A stretch of DNA of 64,000 nucleotides, taken from assembly GCF_022524345.1 (NCBI RefSeq), contig NZ_JAKWJU010000002.1, forward strand, positions 3,472,001 to 3,536,000. The letters run 5' to 3'. The stretch's first letter is position 1, and every line of letters starts with the position of its first letter. Origin of the DNA: Streptomyces marispadix (lineage in GTDB: Bacteria; Actinomycetota; Actinomycetes; Streptomycetales; Streptomycetaceae). Below, one piece after another: positions 17,263 through 24,859 of this stretch. A model generated the notes under the pieces. It worked only from the letters and a program-made list of their open reading frames with translations, did no database searches and had not been told where the DNA came from. Made by a program: the position numbers and the translations under genes.

Positions 17263-17520
17263 TCAGCGGGCGCGTGAGTGGTCGCGGTGCATGCGCGCGA
17301 CGAGGTTGTAGAGGTGCCGGCCGATCCGGATGCGCTTGCCGTGGCCGCGGCAGCGTCGGCAGGAAGGGCCGCGCTTGATGCGTCCGCGGCGGTTGCGCAC
17401 GACGTGGAAGCCGAAGCCGCGGCACCTGCGGCAGTCGCCGAGGGGCGAGACGGCGCAGAGCGCTGCGTAGCTGAGAGTGACGATGAAGAGGCCGGCGATA
17501 GCGTCGGGTGTCGAGGTCAT
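17263..17520 (-). CDS. membrane-anchored zinc-ribbon protein with two CxxCxGxG motifs
   Basis: 85 residues. A hydrophobic helix (AIAGLFIVTLSYAALCAV) lies at 7-24. Two DnaJ-type zinc motifs follow: CRRCRGFG near 30 and CRRCRGHG near 54, with many Arg. It probably faces the cytosol with its basic zinc domain and could bind nucleic acid. Located between the spd-like genes and traB, on the leftward operon. Family known as a hypothetical protein of Streptomyces mobile elements; function unknown. Confidence 0.75.
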   Translation of the reverse strand: MTSTPDAIAGLFIVTLSYAALCAVSPLGDCRRCRGFGFHVVRNRRGRIKRGPSCRRCRGHGKRIRIGRHLYNLVARMHRDHSRAR

Positions 17521-17558
17521 GAGGTCCCCCTGAAGCGGCGGTCGAAGGGCGTCCCCGG

Positions 17559-17645
17559 ACCAGGCCGCTATCCGCTAGCGGCCTGGTCACATGGGGAATG
17601 GCGCGCTAGCGGGGCCGCTAACGTTAGCGAGGCGTGCTGCTAGCG
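17559..17645. promoter_or_regulatory. cluster of TAGCGG/CCGCTA repeats after traB, candidate clt transfer locus
   Basis: Directly beyond the traB stop lie a 12-bp perfect stem (ACCAGGCCGCTA / TAGCGGCCTGGT, 17559-17587), the palindrome GCTAACGTTAGC (17617-17628) and three copies of GCTAGCGG. Known Streptomyces conjugation systems place clt, with short repeats read by the TraB C-terminal winged helix, next to the 3' end of traB. The position and repeats fit. The repeat word differs from that of pSVH1 as I recall it, so the role is inferred. Confidence 0.45.
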
Positions 17646-17662
17646 GAAGCGGCCCGGAAAGC

Positions 17663-19849
17663 TCATGCGGCGTCGGACTTTCCGTCACGTTCCGCAATGG
17701 CTTTGGCGATGTCGGTACGGGCGATGCCCCGCCGGTTGACGACCCTGCCGTCGACCCGGCGGCCGATCTGGATGGTGCTGATGCCGAGCGGCTTGAGGGA
17801 TGCGGTGAGCTGTTCCGCGCTCCACTCGCCGTAGACGTCGGGCCGCAACTCGGCCAGCCGGGAGGTGACTTCCTCCGACCACAGCTTCGATTCCTTGCGG
17901 CTGACGACCGTGAGGATGTCGGCGAGCAGGTCGTAGGCGGCGGCGGGATCGGCCTCCGGTGCCTCGCCGACCGCATGGCCGGCCAGCGTTCCGGCTGCTT
18001 CCCGCAGCCTCCGGCCCCGCAGCGCGATGCGTTCGGCGAGAACGGCGTCCGCGTACACGGAGCGGACGATACGGGCGTCGGCGCCCTCCCCCACGAAGTA
18101 GTGGATGCCCTTGTCGGCCCAGGCGAACATGGTCGCCCGTACGCCGCGCTTGTACGCGCCCGTGCCGAGCACCATGTCGTTCTCGATCTGGCCCAGGACC
18201 TTGAGGCAGAACCGCGCGGACGCGTTGGCGCCGATCCCGGGCGGCAGGGCGTCCTTGTCCGGGCGCTGCGTGGACAGGAGCTGCACGAAGCCGAGCGCTG
18301 GGCCGCGTTTGGTGATGTCGGTGCAGATCTCCTTGATCTCCTCGCCGTACTTGGGGTGTTCGAAGAGGACCTGGCACTCGTCGACGCCGACCACGACCGG
18401 GTGCAGCCCCAGCGACTTCTTCGACGCCAGGTCGCTGGTCACCTTCGACTCCGGGCACAGACCCCGCGGCAGAGAGCGGATGACCTTGGCCCGGCGGCGC
18501 AGCTCACCGCGCAGTTCCCGCAGGCCGGCGAGGATGTAGAGGATGTCCTCGTCGTCGTCCCCGGCCCGGTAGCGGTAGGCGACCGATTCCAGCGGCCCCA
18601 GGTCACCCGTGCCCTTGAGATCGAAGAGGTGCAGCTCGGCCCGGGGGTCGAGCGCCGCGATCAGCAGCAGGAGCCGGAGGAGGAACGTCTTGCCCATGCG
18701 CGGGATCGCGCCGATGACGCCCGCGATGTACATGAGCGTGATCTCCACCCACCGGCCGCGCTGGTCGGTGCCGAACGCGACGGGCTTGAACAGGTCGACC
18801 GAACCCGACTTCGCCAGCGGCCAAGTCGGCTGCTTGGCCTTCGACATGTCCTGGTCCCCGACCCACAGCACCAGTCGGCCCGTGTGCTCGTCGGGTACGG
18901 AGTCGGGCCACACGCAACCGAGCGGTCGGCGCAGACCCGACGCGAGCTTGTCCCGCTTGTCGACGACGTCGGCCACGGTCACGCCGAACGGCAGATCGCC
19001 CTCCGCGCGCCAGCCGGGCCCGTCCCTGGTGATCGGCGCGGTGAACGTCAGCGGGTCGCGCCCCTTGGCGACGGCCTGGTTGATCTGGCCGATGCCGAGC
19101 GAACCGAGCGCCCTGAGCACGATGTCGCTGGTCAGCTTCTGGACCTTCGGGATTTCCACAGCCCGGTGGACGATCGGGTCGTCCGCGGGCTGACCGAGCC
19201 AGCCGAGCGCCAGGGCGACCAGACCGCCGGAGAGGGCCAGAAGCCATCCGGGCGCGAGTACGTAGAGGGACATCGCCGTGGTCATCCCGACTACGGACGC
19301 GACGACGGCGACGAGCGTGCGCCAGCGGACACGGCGGTCCCGCTGACGGCTCAACTTCAGGTATTCCTCGACGTCTTCGCGCCTCGCGGCTGCCGCCCGC
19401 AGCGGGTCGCCCTCGCGGTCGGCGAGCCACCGCATCGTCCCGCCGACGAACTGGGCTGCGCCGTACGGAGCTTGAGCGGTCAGCCGCAGCCCGTACCAGG
19501 GGATGCGCACCCCGTGGTACGCGGCCGTATGCCACGTATGGCCCGCGAGCCAGCCGGCAGCGGTGACGAACTCCGGCTTGGACGTCGCCCAAGCAGGGAG
19601 CACCGGACGGCGCTTGGCGCCGCGTACCCGATCCATGAAGCCGGGACCCGACGGGCCACCGGGCTTGTCGACCTCCAGTCGAGCAGTCGGGTCACCGGAC
19701 TCGTCGGGGTCGGACGCTGCCGACTCGGTCGGCTTGGAGCGAGCCGACCGGGCCTCGCTCAGGTCGACCACCCCGTTGTCTTCTCCGGCGGCCATCTCCG
19801 ATTCGAGCCGTTCGAAGAGCTCGTTCTCGTCGTCATGGTTCACTGGCAC
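17663..19849 (-). CDS. traB: TraB-type FtsK/SpoIIIE conjugative DNA translocase
   Basis: 728-residue protein that pumps double-stranded DNA between mycelia. Residues about 170-245 contain membrane helices (AMSLYVLAPGWLLALSGGLV). The RecA-like motor has Walker A GAIPRMGKTFLL near 385 and Walker B HPVVVGVDECQVL near 488, and HLFDLKGTGD is also typical of the family. The C-terminal 70 residues look like the winged-helix translocation-sequence reader (TVVSRKESKLWSEEVTSRLA). GTG start after GGAAGGAC. It is the single protein known to suffice for this type of transfer. Confidence 0.92.
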   Translation of the reverse strand: MPVNHDDENELFERLESEMAAGEDNGVVDLSEARSARSKPTESAASDPDESGDPTARLEVDKPGGPSGPGFMDRVRGAKRRPVLPAWATSKPEFVTAAGWLAGHTWHTAAYHGVRIPWYGLRLTAQAPYGAAQFVGGTMRWLADREGDPLRAAAARREDVEEYLKLSRQRDRRVRWRTLVAVVASVVGMTTAMSLYVLAPGWLLALSGGLVALALGWLGQPADDPIVHRAVEIPKVQKLTSDIVLRALGSLGIGQINQAVAKGRDPLTFTAPITRDGPGWRAEGDLPFGVTVADVVDKRDKLASGLRRPLGCVWPDSVPDEHTGRLVLWVGDQDMSKAKQPTWPLAKSGSVDLFKPVAFGTDQRGRWVEITLMYIAGVIGAIPRMGKTFLLRLLLLIAALDPRAELHLFDLKGTGDLGPLESVAYRYRAGDDDEDILYILAGLRELRGELRRRAKVIRSLPRGLCPESKVTSDLASKKSLGLHPVVVGVDECQVLFEHPKYGEEIKEICTDITKRGPALGFVQLLSTQRPDKDALPPGIGANASARFCLKVLGQIENDMVLGTGAYKRGVRATMFAWADKGIHYFVGEGADARIVRSVYADAVLAERIALRGRRLREAAGTLAGHAVGEAPEADPAAAYDLLADILTVVSRKESKLWSEEVTSRLAELRPDVYGEWSAEQLTASLKPLGISTIQIGRRVDGRVVNRRGIARTDIAKAIAERDGKSDAA

Positions 19850-19867
19850 GTCCTTCCGTGTAGGGAC

Positions 19868-19917
19868 GCGCCGGGCCCGGCTGCTGCTGTGGTAGGTAGG
19901 TCAGCCGGGCCCGGCGC
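19868..19917. terminator. strong hairpin between spdB-like gene and traB
   Basis: A perfect 16-bp stem, GCGCCGGGCCCGGCTG / CAGCCGGGCCCGGCGC, in the 139-bp gap between two leftward genes. There is no T-run. It probably tunes traB expression relative to the upstream genes. Confidence 0.6.
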
Positions 19918-19988
19918 CATGGGTTTGCTCGGGTTCGCGCCGAGCTGTGGCTGTCGGCCGACCGAATCGGCCGACGGAGCGGTCCGGG

Positions 19989-20972
19989 TCAGCCCGCCGC
20001 TGCGGTTTCGAGTTCCGGGAGCTGTTCCTCTTCGCTCTGGCGCTGTCGGCGCTCCGCCTTGAGCTCTTCGCGAAGCTCGCGGGACCGGTCCTGCCCGCAG
20101 CCGACCGCCTCGCGGATGCGCTCTGCGGTCAGCGCCGAGTCGGGCCAACTGGCCGTCGTCTTCCGGGCCTTGGCCAGGTGCTGCTCGAAGGAGGACCGGG
20201 CGTTGCCTCGTGACGCCTTGCGCCGGGGAGTACGTCGACGAGGCGAACGGGGCGACTTCGGAGGCGCCCCGGGCTCCTGTTGGCCAGTCGCGCCTGCGGC
20301 GTCCTCATCCGGCTCGGCGACGGCACCGTCCGGAGCCACGTCGCCGAGCTTGAGCAGCACGCGCTCCCGCAGCGGCGCCTGACTGCGCCACCGCCACCCG
20401 TACCGCTCACGAAGGCCGGCGCGCCGCAGCTGCCGTTCCTTCTCCCGTTCCAGCGCCTCGCGGTAGCTGGTGATCTCCCACAGCGTCATGCGACGCCAGA
20501 GGGCGAACGTCGAGCGCGGAGCAAGGAACCAGCGGGAGCGGCGGATGCGTTCCATCCGGGCGCCGGTGGCGGCTCCGATGCGCACGGCGTAGACGTGCGC
20601 GACGACTTCGGAGAGGCCGACCCACAGCAGCGGCATTGTGCCGTGCGCGACCTTCGCCGAAGGGCTTTCCCCAGCAGCGACGTTGAGCCAGCACGTGACG
20701 AACGTGAGCGCCCAGGGCACCCAACGAACCCACGACAGACGCATGTCCAGCCTGATGAGCAGCAGGTTGGCCGCGGTGAACACTGGGATCGCCGCATCGA
20801 TCCCGACCGGCAGCATCCACGGGTGCGCGAAGCCCCAGCGCTCAGCGGCGCGGGCGACGGAACCGAACGACGTCGCCAGCCCCAGCCCGCCGACCCCGAC
20901 ACCGGCCGGGACGACGACCGCGAGCAGCGCCTTCTCTGCCCTGCCGAACGGCGGCGGAGCAGGGGCCGTCAT
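19989..20972 (-). CDS. DUF2637 / SpdB-like spread protein
   Basis: 327 residues. Four hydrophobic helices occupy the first 130 residues (ALLAVVVPAGVGVGGLGLA, PWMLPVGIDAAIPVFTAANL, WALTFVTCWLNVAAG, LLWVGLSEVVAHVYAV), the pattern of DUF2637 proteins of Streptomyces plasmids. A long basic, charged tail follows, with a helix-turn-helix-like end (LTAERIREAVGCGQDRSREL). Its ATG overlaps the stop of the upstream 102-aa gene by 4 nt. DUF2637 proteins are linked with plasmid spread between septal compartments. Confidence 0.8.
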   Translation of the reverse strand: MTAPAPPPFGRAEKALLAVVVPAGVGVGGLGLATSFGSVARAAERWGFAHPWMLPVGIDAAIPVFTAANLLLIRLDMRLSWVRWVPWALTFVTCWLNVAAGESPSAKVAHGTMPLLWVGLSEVVAHVYAVRIGAATGARMERIRRSRWFLAPRSTFALWRRMTLWEITSYREALEREKERQLRRAGLRERYGWRWRSQAPLRERVLLKLGDVAPDGAVAEPDEDAAGATGQQEPGAPPKSPRSPRRRTPRRKASRGNARSSFEQHLAKARKTTASWPDSALTAERIREAVGCGQDRSRELREELKAERRQRQSEEEQLPELETAAAG

Positions 20973-21277
20973 GCGGCGTCCTTGGTCCACGGAGCCCGCG
21001 CCCGCTTCGAGGGGTGGTCCCACAGCGGTGCGACCTCGCGGAGCGCAGCGGCGTAGGCGGCGTTCACCCGGGCGATCTCATCGTGCCGCCCCAGCTCGTT
21101 GAGCTCCGCGAGCACATCCCGAGCGGCAGCCGTACGGGCCTCCCTCTCGTCGTACGGCTCGCCGGGAAGCCCGAGGAACAAGTCCCGGAAGCAGTCGGCA
21201 GGTTCCTCGAAGCTCTGGGCCAATTCCTCGAACTCGGAGGTCTTCCCGGCCTCCTGATCGCCTGCGTAGGCACGCAT
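20969..21277 (-). CDS. hypothetical protein, first gene of transfer operon (102 aa)
   Basis: Acidic helical protein (SEFEELAQSFEEPADCFRDLFLGL) with no family I recognise. The ATG has a GAGGAGA box upstream. ATGA overlap with the spdB-like gene indicates coupling. It is the 5'-most gene of the leftward backbone operon, so the transfer promoter probably lies between it and the divergent repressor gene, under the control of the operators there. Confidence 0.7.
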   Translation of the reverse strand: MRAYAGDQEAGKTSEFEELAQSFEEPADCFRDLFLGLPGEPYDEREARTAAARDVLAELNELGRHDEIARVNAAYAAALREVAPLWDHPSKRARAPWTKDAA

Positions 21278-21311
21278 GCTCTCTCCTCGTCTCGTCGGTG
21301 GGATGGGGTAC

Positions 21312-21348
21312 GGGGCAGCGGGCTTCCTGATCCGTTGGCCGCTGTCCC
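21312..21348. repeat. repeated hairpin, copy 2
   Basis: Same hairpin as at 15659-15695, with one base change in the right arm (CTGTCCC for CTGCCCC). It lies upstream of the transfer operon, in the leader of the leftward transcript. Confidence 0.75.
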
Positions 21349-21614
21349 GCGTGGACGCGACGGCACGGGCGTGCTGTCGCGTGTGGCTTGCGCAGGGACC
21401 GCTCACCTCGTCGGTCGAACGAGCGATCATGACCTCCGACATGCCTCGGAGAGGCGATGCCGGAGATCAAAAGCACTCATTCGTCCAGGTGCACTCTGTT
21501 GAGTTCTCAAGGCGCGGGCGCTTCCTTCGGGCCTCTGTCACCAGGCCCTCCGGGCGCTTCCCGACCGCGGCTCCCGCCGGAAGGCGGGCATGAAGCGGTC
21601 GCGGCCAACAAGAG

Positions 21615-21697
21615 GTCTTGTCCTCAAGACATCTTGATGACTTGCTCACCGACTATGACGTTCCTCTCCCGACTCGTCAAGTCCTCTTGATGACTCG
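21615..21697. promoter_or_regulatory. palindromic operators of the GntR repressor
   Basis: Two matching sites: TCAAGACATCTTGATGACTTG at its core TCAAG-N4-CTTGA (21624-21637), and TCAAG-TCCT-CTTGA (21677-21690). Both are followed by TGACT. An overlapping inverted GTCTTG-TCCT-CAAGAC is at 21615-21630. They lie 55-140 bp before the divergent GntR gene, in the space shared with the transfer operon. Operators with such CTTGA half-sites fit KorSA-like autorepression; binding is inferred. Confidence 0.65.
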
Positions 21698-21751
21698 TAG
21701 GCTGGGAGTCGTCTCCAGATCGGAACAGACCGGCTTCAGAACGGATCAGCT

Positions 21752-22540
21752 ATGGCGAAGGCGTACGAGCGGATCGCGGAAGACTTCCGGCATCCCATCC
21801 GCGCAGGTGAGCTGAGGCCGGGCGACAAGCTGCCCACCGAGGCCTGGCTCGCGGCGCACTACAAGAAGGGGCTGCCGACGGTGCGCCAGGCGCTCGCGCA
21901 GCTGGAGGCCGAAGGGCTCGTCGAGAAGAAGCACGGCCGTGGCACCTTCGTACGAGTGCCGCGGAAGCTGGTGTCACGCAGCAACGAACGCCACCAGTGG
22001 GAGAAGGACCGGGCCCGCGAGCCCGAAGCGAAGCGGCTTAAGACGGGCTCGACCGAGCACGACACCGGGCTGACGGTCGACGACCTCGTCTTCAACGCGA
22101 AGTACGAGGAGATCCCGGCGAACGAGGACCTCTCCACGGCTTTCGGGGTCCCCGAGGGCACGACCATGCTCCGGCGCACGTACCGGACTCGCTACAGCGC
22201 CGAGCCGGCGCCCTTCACCCTCGTGACCTCATACCTCGTCCGCGACATGGTCGCGAAGAACCCGGACCTGCTCGACGAGACCAACGAGCCCTGGCCGGGC
22301 GGCACTCAGAACCAGCTCTACACCGTCGGCATCGAGCTCGACCGCATAGAGGAACGCGTCACCGCACGCCCTCCGTCCGCCGAAGAGGCCGAGGAACTGG
22401 AGCTGCCACCCGGCACCGCGGTGCTCGTACTCCGGAAGTCCTCGTACGACACCGAAGACCGCCTGGTGGAGATGTCGGACGTCATCCTCCCCGGCGACCG
22501 CACCGAAATGACCTTCGTGACCCCACTGGATCGGTGGTAA
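21752..22540 (+). CDS. GntR/UTRA repressor of the element (KorSA-like)
   Basis: 262 residues. The N-terminal GntR winged helix is clear (PTEAWLAAHYKKGLPTVRQALAQLEAEGLVEKKHGRGTF). The UTRA ligand-binding domain covers about 95-260 (TMLRRTYRTRYSAEPAPFTLVTSY). In AICEs such as pSAM2 a GntR-type Kor protein silences transfer and the activator. Its place, divergent from the transfer operon and next to the TCAAG-N4-CTTGA sites, supports that role. The next gene overlaps its stop codon. Confidence 0.88.
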   Translation: MAKAYERIAEDFRHPIRAGELRPGDKLPTEAWLAAHYKKGLPTVRQALAQLEAEGLVEKKHGRGTFVRVPRKLVSRSNERHQWEKDRAREPEAKRLKTGSTEHDTGLTVDDLVFNAKYEEIPANEDLSTAFGVPEGTTMLRRTYRTRYSAEPAPFTLVTSYLVRDMVAKNPDLLDETNEPWPGGTQNQLYTVGIELDRIEERVTARPPSAEEAEELELPPGTAVLVLRKSSYDTEDRLVEMSDVILPGDRTEMTFVTPLDRW

Positions 22541-23310
22541 CTCCCTTGCCGCAGCGCATCGTTGTCCTCACGGCAGTCCACGCCCCCGGCGCCCACCACC
22601 TGCCGGACGCGTACCGCTCGCTCCAGGAGCAGGAGCTGCCGGACGGGTGGGAATGGCAGTGGGTCATCCAGGAGGACGGCGAGACGGACGCGGTCGCCGA
22701 GCTCGTGCCCGACGACCCGCGGGTGAGCTTCGCCCAGGGCCGACGCGGCGGACCCGGCGTCGCCCGGACCATGGGACTCGCCCGCGCGCAGGGCGAGTTG
22801 GTGAAGGTCCTCGACGCGGACGACATGCTCACCCCGGGCGCGCTGGCCCGTGACATCGCCGTCTTCGAGCGCGAACCTGACGTCGCGTGGACGACCTCCC
22901 GCGTCCTCGACGCCCTCCCGGACGGCACCACGATCGGCTTCGACGGCGACCCCGAAGAGGGCCCGATCGAACGCGGCTCCGTCCATGAGCATTGGAAGTC
23001 CCACGACTACCGCGCCCAGGTCCACCCGGCGACGCTGTGCGTCCGCCGGGACCTGCTACTCGCGCTCGGTGGGTGGATGGCCCTGCCGGCATCCGAAGAC
23101 ACAGGGCTGTTGCTGGCGCTGAACGCGGTGAGCCGGGGGTACTTCACGCGCGAGGTCGGGCTGATGTACCGCAAGTGGCCTGGTCAGGCGACCAATCAGG
23201 CTGCACATGGGCACAAGGACGAGCGCGAGGCGCGGATGGCCGTGGTCGATGCACGTGTTCGAGAGCTCGTTCAGCTGAACTGGCGGTTTTCGCGCGGGGA
23301 GGGGAAGTAA
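22534..23310 (+). CDS. family 2 glycosyltransferase
   Basis: 258 residues, GT-A fold. The start region IVVLTAVHAPGAHHLPDAYRSLQEQ and the metal-binding DxD-like VKVLDADDMLTPGAL near residue 90 are typical. WMALPASEDTGLLLAL near 180 is the acceptor-side acidic motif. No membrane helix. The GTG start overlaps the end of the GntR gene by 7 nt, so both are co-translated. Similar transferases accompany the repressor in other Streptomyces integrative elements, role unknown. Confidence 0.85.
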   Translation: MVTPLPQRIVVLTAVHAPGAHHLPDAYRSLQEQELPDGWEWQWVIQEDGETDAVAELVPDDPRVSFAQGRRGGPGVARTMGLARAQGELVKVLDADDMLTPGALARDIAVFEREPDVAWTTSRVLDALPDGTTIGFDGDPEEGPIERGSVHEHWKSHDYRAQVHPATLCVRRDLLLALGGWMALPASEDTGLLLALNAVSRGYFTREVGLMYRKWPGQATNQAAHGHKDEREARMAVVDARVRELVQLNWRFSRGEGK

Positions 23311-23378
23311 TCCGTTCCCGCTCCCAATCGGCATTCATCACAGCAGGTTCAGACCGCCCTGTGACATCTGCGCTCTCG

Positions 23379-23780
23379 CTAGCGGGTTCGGTGCGCTATG
23401 AGACGGTTAAGCAGCATCAACAATGCGAAGGCTGCAACCGTCATGCCCAACGTCTGGAAAAATTCAATGCTGAAGCCGAACCGCAAATACATTTCCACGG
23501 TGAAGCCAGCGCAAGCGATCATGACAATGACCAGCACCACGGCGAGCCAATCGCACAGAGACGCAAGGGCATCACGCAAGGGCGCAGGTGGCGGGGACTG
23601 TGACGACGCCTCCTGAACGTGAAAATTCACATATTGATCGCCACCAGCCTGGTACACGTGCCCCTCACCGCTAGCTTGGGCATGCATTTCCCATGTGTGT
23701 TCTTGACCGCCCGGGCCTTCGGCCTTCGTCACCGGTTTCTCCATACTGATCGACACAAGATCCTGCTGAAATGAGATCAC
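23379..23780 (-). CDS. membrane protein with GxVYQxGxxQ motif (third of trio)
   Basis: 133 residues. A hydrophilic N-terminus carries WEMHAQASGEGHVYQAGGDQ at about 29-48. After a Pro-rich linker, two transmembrane helices follow (WLAVVLVIVMIACAGF, TVAAFALLMLLNRLI). Its GTG overlaps the stop of the upstream gene (GTGA). The motif recurs in the two upstream proteins and resembles amyloid-signalling motifs of multicellular bacteria, as I recall them. If so, this could be a membrane effector recruited through motif co-assembly; this is inference. Confidence 0.7.
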   Translation of the reverse strand: MISFQQDLVSISMEKPVTKAEGPGGQEHTWEMHAQASGEGHVYQAGGDQYVNFHVQEASSQSPPPAPLRDALASLCDWLAVVLVIVMIACAGFTVEMYLRFGFSIEFFQTLGMTVAAFALLMLLNRLIAHRTR

Positions 23781-24328
23781 AGAGGGCCAAGCTGCTGGGC
23801 GACCTCTAGACCAACGTCTGCTATGAACTTGATGTTGAGGTTGGCTGGGTCCCCCAGCACGTAATAAACGAAGATGCCGATGCCCGTGATCAAGTACAAC
23901 CCGGAGTGTGTGTCGATCGGCTCGGCCCAGTGGGACAGCCGTTCACGAAGAATTGAGAACCCTGTGGCCCCCACGACGAGGGAACCCACCGAGTAGAGCA
24001 CAGCCAAGAAGGACGGAAACGACTCTGCGGTCACGACGGAGTGGATACTGGCGCCTGCGAGCGCGAGTGGAAGCAGCGCGACCAAGGCGGTGAGAACGCT
24101 CAAGAGCGCTTCCAGGACCCCGCCCCAGGAACTGCCGTCCTCATCCTCGTCGTACCCGTCGTCATCCTCTTCGTCGTCATCGTCGTCTATGTCAGGTGTC
24201 AGGCCGTAGAGGTGGTACTCCGTGATGTGTTGGTCATGGCCCGCTTGATAGACACGTCCCTCATCCTCCGCGCTGGCTCGCATGTGCCAACGACCATCTT
24301 CTTCATCGTCCCAGCGGGCGGCGCTCAT
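23777..24328 (-). CDS. membrane protein with GxVYQxGxxQ motif and acidic linker (second of trio)
   Basis: 183 residues. WHMRASAEDEGRVYQAGHDQ lies at 14-33, followed by an unusually acidic linker (a run of Asp/Glu at about 47-64). About three hydrophobic helices follow (VLTALVALLPLALAGASI, FLAVLYSVGSLVVGATGF, LYLITGIGIFVYYVLG). Start and stop overlap both neighbours by 4 nt. The combination suggests a membrane protein brought into a complex by the N-terminal motif. No known family recognised. Confidence 0.7.
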   Translation of the reverse strand: MSAARWDDEEDGRWHMRASAEDEGRVYQAGHDQHITEYHLYGLTPDIDDDDDEEDDDGYDEDEDGSSWGGVLEALLSVLTALVALLPLALAGASIHSVVTAESFPSFLAVLYSVGSLVVGATGFSILRERLSHWAEPIDTHSGLYLITGIGIFVYYVLGDPANLNIKFIADVGLEVAQQLGPL

Positions 24329-24735
24329 CGCTCGCTGATGAACTGGTTTGCACCTGTTTGATACACGCGGCCGTGATCACGGGCCTCGGCGTGGAAGGTG
24401 ACGTTCGCACGGGACGAGTCCGACCCTGCTTGCTTGGAGAGCAGAGCCTCAAATTCAGCTGCAGCAACAGGGTCATCCAGGAAGAGCGTCAGCATGCGAC
24501 CTTCCCAGGCCGACCGGAGCGCTTGCCGGACCTGTTCGGCTTCGGTGTCCGGAGTAGCAAGCAGCGCCGCGCGAGACGTTTCAAGCTCTCTCTCCAGCTC
24601 AACAGCGGAGTCGGGCCGGAATCGTCGCCACAGGCTGACGACGCCTGATCGGAACGTGTTCCACCCGTCTGTCGCCATGGCCGATACCACTGCTGTACCG
24701 CCCGCGCTGGCCAAGGCGATGAGCGTCGGGTCCAC
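24325..24735 (-). CDS. small protein with C-terminal GxVYQxGxxQ motif (first of trio)
   Basis: 136 residues from a GTG preceded by GGGGGGA; a longer frame extends 48 nt further. The N-terminus is a weakly hydrophobic helix (PTLIALASAGGTAVVSAMA), then helical charged segments (ELERELETSRAALLATPD). The C-terminus ends in VTFHAEARDHGRVYQTGANQ, the shared motif. This layout, helical domain in front and amyloid-like motif at the end, is like pore-forming effectors controlled by such motifs. Overlaps the next gene by ATGA. Confidence 0.7.
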   Translation of the reverse strand: MDPTLIALASAGGTAVVSAMATDGWNTFRSGVVSLWRRFRPDSAVELERELETSRAALLATPDTEAEQVRQALRSAWEGRMLTLFLDDPVAAAEFEALLSKQAGSDSSRANVTFHAEARDHGRVYQTGANQFISER

Positions 24736-24859
24736 CGAATCCCCCCTTTTCCTTGCCTCCAGACGTTTGATGGTAGTCGTCAACTCCTATGCCTAGGCCG
24801 ACAGTTGGAGGAGTCACTCACCTTCCGTCGCAGATCCCGCCGCTTCCTTCGCTGGATCA

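Noticed and set aside
17591..20062. 823-codon rightward open frame opposite traB
   Set aside because: Antisense of a well-supported FtsK-like gene; no motif of its own.
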